DNA of 64,000 nucleotides from contig CACISK010000004.1 in the NCBI GenBank assembly GCA_902589315.1, forward strand, positions 62,001-126,000. Reading direction: 5' to 3'. Source of the stretch: an uncultured Pelagibacteraceae bacterium. GTDB taxonomy: Bacteria; Pseudomonadota; Alphaproteobacteria; Pelagibacterales; Pelagibacteraceae. A model generated the notes under the pieces. That model saw only the letters and a program-made list of their open reading frames with translations. It did no database searches and had not been told where the DNA came from. The position numbers and the translations under genes were made by a program. This document shows positions 8,377 through 17,501 of this stretch, piece after piece. Every line of letters begins with the position of its first letter. Within the stretch, counting starts at the first letter, position 1.

Positions 8377-9262
8377 TAATATTCTTATTATTGGTTGTGG
8401 ATTGATAGGCTCATCAATATTAAAGGCTTCAATACAAAAAAAAATTTCTAAAAATTTTTTTGTATTTGAAAAATCTAAAAAATATAAATCTATTATTAAA
8501 AAATTTAACAAAAAAATTAAATTTTTAACAAGGTTAGATAAAAATTTAAATAAAATTGATCTTGTGATTTTAAGCACTCCCATGAGTGCATACCTTAAAT
8601 TTTTTTCGCAATTAAATAAAAATCTTAATCATAATTCAATTATAACTGACGTTGGTTCGACAAAAAAAAATCTTATTTCTTTAAAAAAAAAAAAATTATC
8701 GAAAAATCTTGATTGGGTGATGAGCCATCCTATCTCAGGATCCGAAGTTAGTGGGCCCGAATATGGTAATGCTAATTTGTTCAAAAACAAATGGTGCATA
8801 ATAATAAAAGATAAAAATGTTCTAAAACAAAAAAAAGTAGAGAGATTTTGGAAATCTTTAGGATCTAAAATTATTATTATGAACCCTGATGAACATGATA
8901 AAATTTTTTCAGTCACTAGCCATCTACCTCACTTGATTGCTTACAATTTAATAAAAACTGCTCAGGATTTTCAGAAAAAAAAGAATAAAAATTTGATTAA
9001 ATTTAGTGCAGGTGGATTAAGAGATTTCTCAAGAATTGCTGCATCCAACGAAATAATGTGGAGAGATATATTTTTTGAGAATAAAACTAATATGATTGAA
9101 GCAATAAATCTTTTTATGAAAAATTTAAAAGATTTTAAGAAGAATATAAGCAAGAAAGAAAATTCAAAGATAATAAAAAAATTAATCAATTCGAAAGTAG
9201 TAAGAAAACAAATAATTTCTCAAAAACAAGATATTTCTAAACCTGATTTTGGTCGAGAATAA
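8369..9262 (+). CDS. tyrA: Prephenate/arogenate dehydrogenase TyrA
   Basis: Oxidative decarboxylation in tyrosine synthesis, producing 4-hydroxyphenylpyruvate from prephenate or tyrosine from arogenate. An N-terminal Rossmann fold carries IIGCGLIGSS (residues 7-16). The conserved SHPISGSEVSGPEYG lies near residues 112-126 and the SHLPHLIAYNL helix near 182. The 297-residue length fits the single-domain cyclohexadienyl dehydrogenase without chorismate mutase. It overlaps hisC by 8 bases, implying coupling. Prephenate versus arogenate preference cannot be read from sequence. Confidence 0.92.
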   Translation: MFNNILIIGCGLIGSSILKASIQKKISKNFFVFEKSKKYKSIIKKFNKKIKFLTRLDKNLNKIDLVILSTPMSAYLKFFSQLNKNLNHNSIITDVGSTKKNLISLKKKKLSKNLDWVMSHPISGSEVSGPEYGNANLFKNKWCIIIKDKNVLKQKKVERFWKSLGSKIIIMNPDEHDKIFSVTSHLPHLIAYNLIKTAQDFQKKKNKNLIKFSAGGLRDFSRIAASNEIMWRDIFFENKTNMIEAINLFMKNLKDFKKNISKKENSKIIKKLINSKVVRKQIISQKQDISKPDFGRE

Positions 9263-9263
9263 T

Positions 9264-10010
9264 TCAGATCCTTGTTACTTTCTTTACATCTAATTTCGCG
9301 GTTTCTTTAATTAGTTTTATAGTTTTTTTTATTGGCATTATAATCACTCTTTTTTTTGGACCATAAGCATGAATAAGTTCATTTGTATTGATACATATAG
9401 CAACATGTCCTTTCCAAAAAATAATATCACCTTTTTTAAATTTTTTTTTGTTTCCCACACCTTTTTTTAATTTAACTTGATCAATTGTATCTCTTGGAAA
9501 AAAATTATTATTAAATTTATAAAATATTTGTAATAGAGCTGAACAATCAATTCCTTCGAATGTTTTTCCACCCCATTTATATTTACAATTTAGAAAACTT
9601 TTAAATATCTTTACAAAATCAGAATTTTTTTTTTGGATTGGAAATATGTCTTTTGATCTTAGCCATTTATCTTTTTTATACATAATGAAATTTTGATCCC
9701 TTTTTAAAATTTGAATCTTACTCGTAAATGGTAAAAACTTTTTTGATTTCTCTTTTTTATTACCTAAATAAATTCTAGCTTTTAAAATTCCAACTTTGTG
9801 AGTTGGATTGAATTTTTTATATCTATCAATTTTTTTTATAAAGCCTGAATATTTGTCATACGAAGTCTTTATTTTAAAATAGTTGTTTTTTTTACTAATT
9901 ATTTTAAAACTCTCACCGTAGATAAGTTGAGAGCTAATATTAGAGTTCTTCTTTGGTTCCTCTAATATATCGACAATAGGCTCTTTTAAAAAAAAACTAT
10001 TTTGCACCAA
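9264..10010 (-). CDS. NlpC/P60 family cell-wall peptidase with SH3-like N-terminus
   Basis: Probably cleaves a peptide bond in murein peptides. The C-terminal NlpC/P60 domain has the catalytic Cys156 in GIDCSALL, His202 in WKGHVAI and a third polar site at HAYG (near 215). The first ~120 residues look like two bacterial SH3-type repeats, as in dipeptidyl-peptidase VI-like enzymes (inference). No signal peptide is visible, so it may act on cytoplasmic recycled muropeptides. That fits its 14-base overlap with ampG, the muropeptide importer. Length 248 residues. Confidence 0.85.
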   Translation of the reverse strand: MVQNSFFLKEPIVDILEEPKKNSNISSQLIYGESFKIISKKNNYFKIKTSYDKYSGFIKKIDRYKKFNPTHKVGILKARIYLGNKKEKSKKFLPFTSKIQILKRDQNFIMYKKDKWLRSKDIFPIQKKNSDFVKIFKSFLNCKYKWGGKTFEGIDCSALLQIFYKFNNNFFPRDTIDQVKLKKGVGNKKKFKKGDIIFWKGHVAICINTNELIHAYGPKKRVIIMPIKKTIKLIKETAKLDVKKVTRI

Positions 10011-11439
10011 TTTTAATCTTATTCCTTATAAACCATAAACAAATTAAAGATGGGATAACCATTAAAGTGGTTATTATAAAAAACACTGACCATGGGTTAT
10101 CAAAGCTTGGAATAGAAATAGTTCCCAAGTTAATAAATTTATATTCTAAGTTAAGAATTGCTCCATTCTCTAAGGTATCAACAAGCGCACCTGAAGATGA
10201 AGCCATAACAGTCCTACCAGCAGTGCCTATAGAGGCTAGTAACGCATACTGTGTAGCAGTATAAGTTCTATCAACTAAAAGTGATATAAAAGCTACAAAG
10301 GCAACTGTTGCGAATGCTGCTGATATATCATCAGCAATTACTGCTAACGCAAATAGCCACTCACTTTTACCCGATATAGCAAGCACTGCAAACAAAAGGT
10401 TTGTAGCAGCCATAAATCCACCAGCAACAAACATTGTTTTTATTGTGCCAGCTAACATAGCAAATATTCCACCTAATAATGTAAATACAACTGTTGTTAT
10501 CCAGCCTAGAGTTTTAGAGTATATAGCTATTTCACCTTTTGAAAATCCAACCTCTTTATAAAAAACTATGGACATTCTTCCGAGAAAGGCTTCTCCAATT
10601 TTAAAAAGAAAGACAAAGCCAAGGATTCCAACTGCAATTGAGAAACCATTTTTTTTGAAGAAACTAATTATTGGACCTCCTATTGTACCAGTAATGTAAG
10701 CAATAAATTTTGTTATTACATTATTTGATCCAAGTTTTGATTGTATTATTTCGTCTGTTTCTTTTTGTTTGTTTTGCCTATCTGTTGATACAGGCTCGTG
10801 TATAAACATTAAACCTATATTCATCAGGATTACTACAACACCAAGAACTAAAAAAGTAGTTTGCCAGTAATCTTCAATTCCAATGTTTTGAAAAAATTCG
10901 GCAGTAAACAGTGCTATAACACCACCTAACTTATATCCAGTCCACCATCCAACTACAGCCATAGCAGCACCAGCTGCCATAGATTTTCCTTCATCAGCAT
11001 TGATTTGTTCAATTCTCAACGCATCAACTGTAATATCTTGTGTAGCTGAAGCAATTGCTATAACTAATCCAACACTAATTAGTAACGCTAAATTTTCTGT
11101 AGGGTTTATAAAACTCCAAACAATTAAACTAAATAAAATTATAATTTGCATAAGGACAATCCAACCGCGTCGATGCCCTAATCTTTTTGTTAAAAATGGA
11201 ATTTGTATTCTATCAATTATTGGTGCCCACAGGTAATTAAAGGCGTAAACTGCAAATATTAAACCTGCCCATCCAATAGTTGATCTACTTAAACCCTCTT
11301 CTTTTAGCCAAAGGCTTAAACTGCTGGCAATTAAAACCCAAGGAAATCCACTAATTGCACCAAGAAGTAGTATTCTTAGCATTCGAATATCCTTGTAAAC
11401 TAAAATAGATTCTGACCAGGTTTGTTTTTTTTCAAACAT
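9997..11439 (-). CDS. ampG: AmpG-family muropeptide permease (MFS)
   Basis: Major facilitator protein likely importing anhydro-muropeptides released during wall turnover. The N-terminal ILLLGAISGFPWVLIASSLS with SLWLKEEGLSRSTIGW is characteristic of AmpG, and about 12-14 hydrophobic segments follow. I use the ATG at 11439 (MFEKKQTW...), which has a GGAG ribosome-binding site and shares one base with the trkH stop. A longer in-frame reading to 11529 would run into trkH and has no matching family sequence. Its end overlaps the NlpC/P60 peptidase. Confidence 0.9.
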   Translation of the reverse strand: MFEKKQTWSESILVYKDIRMLRILLLGAISGFPWVLIASSLSLWLKEEGLSRSTIGWAGLIFAVYAFNYLWAPIIDRIQIPFLTKRLGHRRGWIVLMQIIILFSLIVWSFINPTENLALLISVGLVIAIASATQDITVDALRIEQINADEGKSMAAGAAMAVVGWWTGYKLGGVIALFTAEFFQNIGIEDYWQTTFLVLGVVVILMNIGLMFIHEPVSTDRQNKQKETDEIIQSKLGSNNVITKFIAYITGTIGGPIISFFKKNGFSIAVGILGFVFLFKIGEAFLGRMSIVFYKEVGFSKGEIAIYSKTLGWITTVVFTLLGGIFAMLAGTIKTMFVAGGFMAATNLLFAVLAISGKSEWLFALAVIADDISAAFATVAFVAFISLLVDRTYTATQYALLASIGTAGRTVMASSSGALVDTLENGAILNLEYKFINLGTISIPSFDNPWSVFFIITTLMVIPSLICLWFIRNKIKIGAK

Positions 11440-12887
11440 TAATATTTTCTCCAAAAAGATGGAATAAATAATACTAGAATTGCAAATAATTCCAACCTTC
11501 CGAGTATCATTGCAGCACTGAGAACCCATTTAGAAAAATCAGACAGGCTTGAAAAACTTCCGTTTGGACCAATAATATCACCTATACCTGGACCAACATT
11601 TGAAATTGAAGTGGCAGCTGCTGAGATTGCCGTAATAAAATTTAATCCATCAAGCGATAAAAGCGCAGTCACAACAAAAAATATTAATATGTAAAGGAAT
11701 ATAAAAGAGATAATTGAGTCCATAAATTTTTCATCCACATTATTATTTTGATATTTAATTTTGAAAATTCCTCGAGGATAAATTATTTTTTTCAGCTGGT
11801 TCGATATAAATTGATACAAAATTTGAACTCTAAAAATCTTTATTCCACAAGTTGTAGAGCCCGCACACCCCCCAATGAACATTAAAATTATGAAATATAC
11901 TAATGGAAATTGACCCCAATTACTAAAATTTTCTGTAGCATATCCTGTTCCAGTTAAAATTGAAATTATATTAAAGCTAACAGATAAAAAACTTATCTCA
12001 GTTAAGCTTTTATTTATAACAGATAAATAAAAAAAAATTAAAAGAATTGAAATAATAACCAAAATTATAAAAGTTTTTATTTGTGTGTCTTTGAAAAATA
12101 TTTTCTTATCTCCAGCTAAGTATTTTATGTAACTAATAAAAGGTATACTTCCAAGAATAATAAATATTATTGCATTAATTTCTATTAATGAGCTATTAAA
12201 ATAACCTATAGACTCATTATAATTTGCAAAACCTCCAGTCGCTATCGTTGTCATAGCATGCACGATGCTGTCAAAAAAACTCATCCCAAATATAAAATAA
12301 AAAAAAGCACAAGTTAAAGTTAATAAGGAATATATAGACAATAATCTCAAAGAAACTTCTTTAGTTTTAGGAAAAATTTTTTCAGAAGTATCATTAGATG
12401 AAATATTGAAAAGTTGCATACCCCCTATATTCATTAAAGGCATTAAAGTGATTGCCATTACGATAATTCCAATACCGCCAAACCACTGCAACATTCCTCT
12501 CCAAAGTAATATCGCTTTAGATGTTTCATTTAGATTCGTGATAATTGTAGATCCTGTTGTTGTAATACCAGACATGCTCTCAAAAAACGCATCTGTAAAA
12601 CTCAAATCCGTACTAGAAAAAATTAAAGGTAAAGAACCAAATATAGCAATACTTAACCACGAAAGTGCTGTGAGCAAAAAAGCTTGAGGTAAACTTATCT
12701 TTTTATCGTGATCATAATTAGAAATGAAAAATAAAAATCCAAAAACAATAGTAACAATCATTGATCCGATAAATCCTGCATCAATTTGATCAAATATTAA
12801 TTGAACCAAAATAGGTACAATCATTGAAAGACCTAAAATAATTTGCAAAACCCCTAATGTAAAAAAGACAGTTTTATAATTGGACAT
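11439..12887 (-). CDS. trkH: Trk-type potassium uptake protein TrkH
   Basis: Membrane subunit of a Trk potassium importer. Four pore-like repeats are recognisable; the clearest filters are TTTGSTI (near 110), TTIATGGFANY (near 213), LTGTGYATENF (near 310) and a SISNVGPG segment (near 426). The conserved GGCAGSTTCGIKIFR loop lies near 340-354. At 482 residues it is full length. The regulatory NAD-binding partner TrkA is not in the window. It heads the minus-strand trkH-ampG-NlpC run and diverges from lysK. Confidence 0.93.
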   Translation of the reverse strand: MSNYKTVFFTLGVLQIILGLSMIVPILVQLIFDQIDAGFIGSMIVTIVFGFLFFISNYDHDKKISLPQAFLLTALSWLSIAIFGSLPLIFSSTDLSFTDAFFESMSGITTTGSTIITNLNETSKAILLWRGMLQWFGGIGIIVMAITLMPLMNIGGMQLFNISSNDTSEKIFPKTKEVSLRLLSIYSLLTLTCAFFYFIFGMSFFDSIVHAMTTIATGGFANYNESIGYFNSSLIEINAIIFIILGSIPFISYIKYLAGDKKIFFKDTQIKTFIILVIISILLIFFYLSVINKSLTEISFLSVSFNIISILTGTGYATENFSNWGQFPLVYFIILMFIGGCAGSTTCGIKIFRVQILYQFISNQLKKIIYPRGIFKIKYQNNNVDEKFMDSIISFIFLYILIFFVVTALLSLDGLNFITAISAAATSISNVGPGIGDIIGPNGSFSSLSDFSKWVLSAAMILGRLELFAILVLFIPSFWRKY

Positions 12888-12973
12888 TTTGAATGGACAT
12901 TATTTTATGGTAAATAAATTTCAACTCTATATGAATTATTAAAAAGGCTTATATTAAGGATATTTAAGTAGTT

Positions 12974-14542
12974 GTGATAGACAAAACAAATTTTGACAAA
13001 ACAAACGCCTGGCCATTTGTCGAGGCTAAAAAGCTATTAAGAGAGAGAAAATCGAACATAGAAAAAAAAAATAAAATAGTTTTACAAACTGGTTATGGTC
13101 CTAGTGGTCTACCACATATAGGTACATTTGGAGAAGTTGCAAGGACTACAATGATTGTCAACGCTCTTGATCATTTAACAAATATTCCAAAGGAAATTAT
13201 TACATTTTCTGATGATATGGATGGTCTTAGAAAAGTACCTGAAAATGTTCCTAATCAAGAAAAGCTCAAAAATAATCTTCATAAACCTTTAACGGATGTC
13301 CCTGATCCATTTGAAAAGTTTAGTAGTTTTGGAGAACATAATAATAATATGTTGAAACAATTTCTTGATAATTTTAAATTTAAATATTCATTTAAAAGTT
13401 CTACAGAACTTTACAAGTCTGGTTATTTTAATGACACCCTAAAATTAGTTCTAGGAAATTATGAAAAAATTATGGAAATAATTCTTCCAACTTTGGGCAA
13501 AGAAAGACAGAAAACCTATTCCCCCTTTTTACCAATATGCCCAGAAACTGGAAAAGTTCTTGAAATACCCGTTTTAGAAATCGATTCTAAATCTTCTAAA
13601 ATCATATTTGACAATAATGGATCAAAATTGGAAAAAAGTATTTTAGACGGGAACTGCAAATTGCAATGGAAAGTTGATTGGGCAATGAGATGGTACGCTT
13701 TAGATGTTGATTTTGAAATGTATGGAAAGGATTTAATTGAAAGTGCAATTCTTTCAACTAAGATTATTAAAACATTAGGTAAATCTAACCCATCTGGTTT
13801 TGCTTATGAACTTTTTTTGGATGAAAAAGGTGAAAAAATATCTAAATCAAAAGGTAATGGAGTAACTATTGATGAATGGCTGAATTATGCATCTCCTCAA
13901 AGTCTATCTCTTTATATGTATCAAAATCCAAAAAGGGCAAAAAAATTGTACAGAGAAGTTGTTCCAAAAGCTGTTGATGAATATCTAGATTTTATAGAAA
14001 AAGGAAAAACTCAAAATGATTTACAGAAGTTAATGAATCCAGTTTGGCATGTACATAATGGATCAATGCCAGAGGAAAATACAATTATGACTTTTTCAAT
14101 GCTTTTAAATTTAGTTGAAACAAGTAATGCGGACAGCAAACAACTACTTTGGAAATTTGTAAAAAAATACAAGTCAGAAATTAATGAAAATGATCATCCA
14201 ATTTTTGATAATTTAATTGAATATGCAATAAAATATTTCAATGATGTTATAAAAACAAAAAAAATTTACAAAACTCCAAATGAAAAAGAGAAAGTTGCAT
14301 TGAAAGCATTAATTAAGTCTTTAGATAATTGTAACGATAAAATGGCTCCTGAAGATATTCAGACAAATATTTTTACTGTAGGAAAAGAAAATGGTTATAA
14401 AGAAAATTTAAGAGAATGGTTTAAGCTTATCTATGAGGTTGTATTTGGTGACGAAAATGGACCCAGAATGGGCTTCTTCATTAGTTTTTTTGGAGTAAAT
14501 GAAACCAAAGAATTGATAAGAAAAAAGGTTGAAAATGTTTAA
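12974..14542 (+). CDS. lysK: Lysyl-tRNA synthetase, class I
   Basis: Charges tRNA-Lys using the class I (LysK) fold typical of archaea and many alphaproteobacteria rather than the class II LysS. HIGT of the HIGH motif is at residues 48-51 (YGPSGLPHIGTFGE), and the KMSKS-type motif KISKSKGN is near 288-295. At 522 residues it has the expected length. Translation appears to begin at a GTG at 12974 (MIDKTNFDK...); no suitable ATG lies nearby. Its last codons overlap the pyrD start. Confidence 0.94.
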   Translation: MIDKTNFDKTNAWPFVEAKKLLRERKSNIEKKNKIVLQTGYGPSGLPHIGTFGEVARTTMIVNALDHLTNIPKEIITFSDDMDGLRKVPENVPNQEKLKNNLHKPLTDVPDPFEKFSSFGEHNNNMLKQFLDNFKFKYSFKSSTELYKSGYFNDTLKLVLGNYEKIMEIILPTLGKERQKTYSPFLPICPETGKVLEIPVLEIDSKSSKIIFDNNGSKLEKSILDGNCKLQWKVDWAMRWYALDVDFEMYGKDLIESAILSTKIIKTLGKSNPSGFAYELFLDEKGEKISKSKGNGVTIDEWLNYASPQSLSLYMYQNPKRAKKLYREVVPKAVDEYLDFIEKGKTQNDLQKLMNPVWHVHNGSMPEENTIMTFSMLLNLVETSNADSKQLLWKFVKKYKSEINENDHPIFDNLIEYAIKYFNDVIKTKKIYKTPNEKEKVALKALIKSLDNCNDKMAPEDIQTNIFTVGKENGYKENLREWFKLIYEVVFGDENGPRMGFFISFFGVNETKELIRKKVENV

Positions 14543-15575
14543 TCTTATAAGACCTTTTATATTTAAATTTAGCCCTGAAGTTGCACACTCACTAGCAATC
14601 AAGGCTTTAAAGTTAAATCAGATACCAGCTATAGATAAAACAACCAGAGTTACTATCCAAACTAAATTTTTAAACAAAACCTTAAATTCTCCTCTTGGTG
14701 TAGCTGCTGGATTTGATAAAAATGCAGAAGTTTACAATCCTCTATACAAACTAGGATTTGGTTTTGTTGAGGTAGGTACAATTACACCTAAACCACAAAT
14801 AGGAAATCCAAAGCCAAGAGTGTTCAGATTGGAAGAAGATGAGGCTTTAATTAATAGACTTGGATTTAACAATATTGGATCAGAAGAAAGTAAAAAAAAT
14901 ATTGAAAATAATTCACCTAATGGATTACTTGGTATTAATATAGGACCTAATAAAGATACTGAAAACAGAGTTGAAGATTATTTAATTTGTTTCAGAAAAT
15001 TTCATAATTTAGCAGACTATATTACAATTAATATTTCTTCTCCTAACACAGAAAATTTAAGAAACTTTCACAAAAATGAAGAGTTAGATAATCTTTTAAA
15101 ATCCATAAATGAAGAAAAGAAAAATTTAAATTCAAATGTGCCAATAGCAGTCAAAGTATCTCCTGATATTGATGAAAAAAGTATTGATGAAATCTCAGAA
15201 CTTTTTTTAAAATATAATGTTCAAATAGTTATAGCTTCAAATACGACAGATAGAAATAGAGAAAATATATCTAATATAAATAAATTAGAGAAAGGCGGTT
15301 TGTCTGGAAAACCACTTGAAAATATCTCTAATGAATTAATTAATAAATTTTTTAAATTAGTTGGAAAAAAAATCTTAATAATCGGAGTTGGAGGCGTTGA
15401 CTCTGCCGAAGGCGTTTTTAATAAAATTGTAAGCGGTGCAACTCTTGTGCAATTGTATACAGGTATGGTTTATAAAGGACCAATTATTGCTTCAAAGATT
15501 AATAAAGATCTCGACGAAATTGTAAAAAGAGAAGGATTTAAAAATATTTCTGAAGCTATTGGAACAAAAAATTAA
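14535..15575 (+). CDS. pyrD: Dihydroorotate dehydrogenase (class 2) PyrD
   Basis: Quinone-linked, membrane-associated flavoenzyme oxidising dihydroorotate to orotate in pyrimidine synthesis. The class 2 N-terminal helix (MFNLIRPFIFKFSPEVAHSL) precedes the barrel, with PLGVAAGFDKNAE near 54, the NISSPNTENLR active-site loop with Ser near 170, and FMN-binding IGVGGVDSAE near 281. I use the ATG at 14535, which overlaps the lysK stop (ATGTTTAA). A TTG two codons earlier is possible but less likely. About 346 residues, full length. Confidence 0.94.
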   Translation: MFNLIRPFIFKFSPEVAHSLAIKALKLNQIPAIDKTTRVTIQTKFLNKTLNSPLGVAAGFDKNAEVYNPLYKLGFGFVEVGTITPKPQIGNPKPRVFRLEEDEALINRLGFNNIGSEESKKNIENNSPNGLLGINIGPNKDTENRVEDYLICFRKFHNLADYITINISSPNTENLRNFHKNEELDNLLKSINEEKKNLNSNVPIAVKVSPDIDEKSIDEISELFLKYNVQIVIASNTTDRNRENISNINKLEKGGLSGKPLENISNELINKFFKLVGKKILIIGVGGVDSAEGVFNKIVSGATLVQLYTGMVYKGPIIASKINKDLDEIVKREGFKNISEAIGTKN

Positions 15576-15577
15576 TC

Positions 15578-15606
15578 TTGACTGGTATTCTTTAAGACCA
15601 TATACA
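15578..15606 (+). promoter_or_regulatory. Sigma70-type promoter of rpmB
   Basis: TTGACT at 15578-15583, a 17-base spacer and TATACA at 15601-15606 lie directly before rpmB, giving a leader of only about 6 bases. The -35 box starts 3 bases after the pyrD stop codon. Confidence 0.6.
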
Positions 15607-15618
15607 TCTTGAAAATTT

Positions 15619-15900
15619 ATGTCAAAAAAATGCGAACTTACTGGTAAAATCCCTCTAAAAGGCCATAATGTTAGTCATGCTAACAATAAAACTAAGAGAA
15701 GATTTCTTCCAAATTTAAAGAAAGTTAAATTTAAAAGTGAACTTTTAAAAAAATCTCTGAGATTAACAGTTTCAAATGCAGGTGTTAGATCTGTAGATAA
15801 AAAAGGTAGCTTTGATAATTTCTTAAAATCTGCAAAATCAAGAGATTTATCGTTAAGATTAAAAAAGCTTAAAAAATCAATAATTGCAAAAACAGCATAA
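15619..15900 (+). CDS. rpmB: 50S ribosomal protein bL28
   Basis: Large-subunit ribosomal protein bL28. The N-terminus [20 protein letters not shown] followed by [12 protein letters not shown] is diagnostic, and about 93 residues fits the alphaproteobacterial form. It has its own promoter in the short gap after pyrD. Its TAA shares a base with the ATG of the next gene (TAATG), so the downstream transporter is probably cotranslated. Confidence 0.97.
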   Translation: MSKKCELTGKIPLKGHNVSHANNKTKRRFLPNLKKVKFKSELLKKSLRLTVSNAGVRSVDKKGSFDNFLKSAKSRDLSLRLKKLKKSIIAKTA

Positions 15901-16448
15901 TGAATAAAGTTTTCCTTACTCTCTCATTTTTAATGGGATTGGTTGTGCTAGCATCTAATTATTTAGTTCAATTTCCTATAAAATATTATGGTTTAGAAGA
16001 AATTTTAACTTACGGTGCTTTTAGTTATCCAATTGCATTTTTAATTACAGATTTAGCCAACAGATCCTTTGGAAAATTAGTAGCAAGAAAAATTGTATAT
16101 ATAGGCTTCACAATTGGAATTTTGTTTACTTTAATATTTTCAACTAATTTTACTGATCTTATTTCTATAAGAATAGCAATTGGTTCAGGAACAGCTTTTA
16201 TAATTGCTCAACTTTTAGATGTTCAGATATTTGATCAATTACGACAAAAAAAGTGGTTTATAGCACCTTTAACATCTTCTCTGATAGGTTCAACAGTTGA
16301 TACTTTTTTATTTTTCTCAATATCATTCTATGGAACGGGAATTCCTTGGGTAACTTTATCGTTAGGAGATCTTGCGGTAAAAATATTTGTTGCTCTTGTA
16401 ATGTTGATACCTTTTAGATTATTACTTGGTACACTAAAAGCAGCATAA
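15900..16448 (+). CDS. Queuosine precursor transporter, YhhQ/VUT family
   Basis: Multi-pass membrane protein of the DUF165/VUT family. Members such as E. coli YhhQ import 7-cyano-7-deazaguanine for queuosine tRNA modification. The region EEILTYGAFSYPIAFLITDL followed by ANRSFGK matches the conserved core, and five to six hydrophobic segments are visible. At 182 residues it is somewhat shorter than E. coli YhhQ. The one-base overlap with rpmB implies coupled translation. Substrate is inferred from family membership only. Confidence 0.82.
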   Translation: MNKVFLTLSFLMGLVVLASNYLVQFPIKYYGLEEILTYGAFSYPIAFLITDLANRSFGKLVARKIVYIGFTIGILFTLIFSTNFTDLISIRIAIGSGTAFIIAQLLDVQIFDQLRQKKWFIAPLTSSLIGSTVDTFLFFSISFYGTGIPWVTLSLGDLAVKIFVALVMLIPFRLLLGTLKAA

Positions 16449-17501
16449 TTAAATTTTAGGTTCTTGTTGGGTCATGCAATGTATTGCACCAAATCCCCAT
16501 ATCAATTTGCTACAGTCAACTGTTTCGATTTTTCTATTTCTAAAGTAATTTTTGAAAATTTTAATTGCAATATTGTCTTCTTTTACTCTGAATATTGGAA
16601 GAATTATTTTTTTATTACAAATATAAAAATTCATATAACTTGCAGGAACTCTTGTATTCTCAATATAAATTGGTGAAGGCATAGGAACTTTTATAATTTT
16701 GAATTTCTTTCCTTTCTCACATTTACTTTCTTTCAATATATTTAAATTCTTATTTAAGTTTTTGTAATTTATATCTTTTTTATTTTTTTCAACTGCAGTC
16801 ATAATCGTATTTCTTGAAACAAATCTTGATATGTCATCAACATGTCCATGTGTATCATCGCCTGCAATTCCTTTTTTAAGCCATATAAAGTTTTTTATAT
16901 TTAAGTATTTATTAAACATTTTTTCGTAGTCTTTTTTTTTAAAATTTTTATTTCTTTCTTGAATTTTGCTTAACAAACATTCTTCAGTTAATAGAATTGT
17001 ACCTGAGCCATTTACATCAAATGCCCCTCCTTCCATGATTATTTTTCTAATTCTGCCTTTTTTTTTGATTATTGGATCAATCTTTTTAAAATTAGCAATT
17101 TTACTAATACTATTATTGATTTTATTGTCATTTTTATAATTTTTATACTTTGACCATCCGTTAAAACCAAAATTTAGTATTACTTTTTTCTTTTCAACTT
17201 TATTTGTTATAAAGATGGGTCCAGAATCTCTTAACCATATTCTATCAGTTTTAATATAGTGGAAGTTGATATTTTTAATTTTATTAAGTTTCATTAATTT
17301 TTTTATATTTTTTATATTTTTGCTAACGATTAAGTTAATTTTTTGATTTTTTGAAATTTTTTTTATAATCTTTAAAATTACTTCAGGAATAAATTGATAT
17401 AATCCAGGCCAATCATTTTTATTATAAGGCCAAGCAATCCAAACTGAAATTTGAGGCTCCCATTCAGCCGGCATTCTAAATCCATTAAAGTTTTCATTCA
17501 T
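16449..17501 (-). CDS. aguA: Agmatine deiminase AguA
   Basis: Hydrolyses agmatine to N-carbamoylputrescine and ammonia. It belongs to the guanidino-modifying (PAD) family. The start MPAEWEPQISVWIAWPYNKNDW, IWLRDSGPIF near 107, MEGGAFDVNG near 155, GIAGDDTHGHVDDI near 212 and the catalytic Cys342 in FGAIHCMTQQEP are all in place. At 350 residues it is full length. It is the last gene of the four-gene polyamine operon and overlaps aguB by 8 bases. AguB acts on its product. Confidence 0.93.
   Translation of the reverse strand: MNENFNGFRMPAEWEPQISVWIAWPYNKNDWPGLYQFIPEVILKIIKKISKNQKINLIVSKNIKNIKKLMKLNKIKNINFHYIKTDRIWLRDSGPIFITNKVEKKKVILNFGFNGWSKYKNYKNDNKINNSISKIANFKKIDPIIKKKGRIRKIIMEGGAFDVNGSGTILLTEECLLSKIQERNKNFKKKDYEKMFNKYLNIKNFIWLKKGIAGDDTHGHVDDISRFVSRNTIMTAVEKNKKDINYKNLNKNLNILKESKCEKGKKFKIIKVPMPSPIYIENTRVPASYMNFYICNKKIILPIFRVKEDNIAIKIFKNYFRNRKIETVDCSKLIWGFGAIHCMTQQEPKI

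Noticed and set aside
9997-11529. Longer AmpG reading beginning at 11529
   Set aside because: The extra 30 residues lie inside trkH in another frame and match nothing in the family; the ATG at 11439 has a GGAG site and shares a base with the trkH stop.
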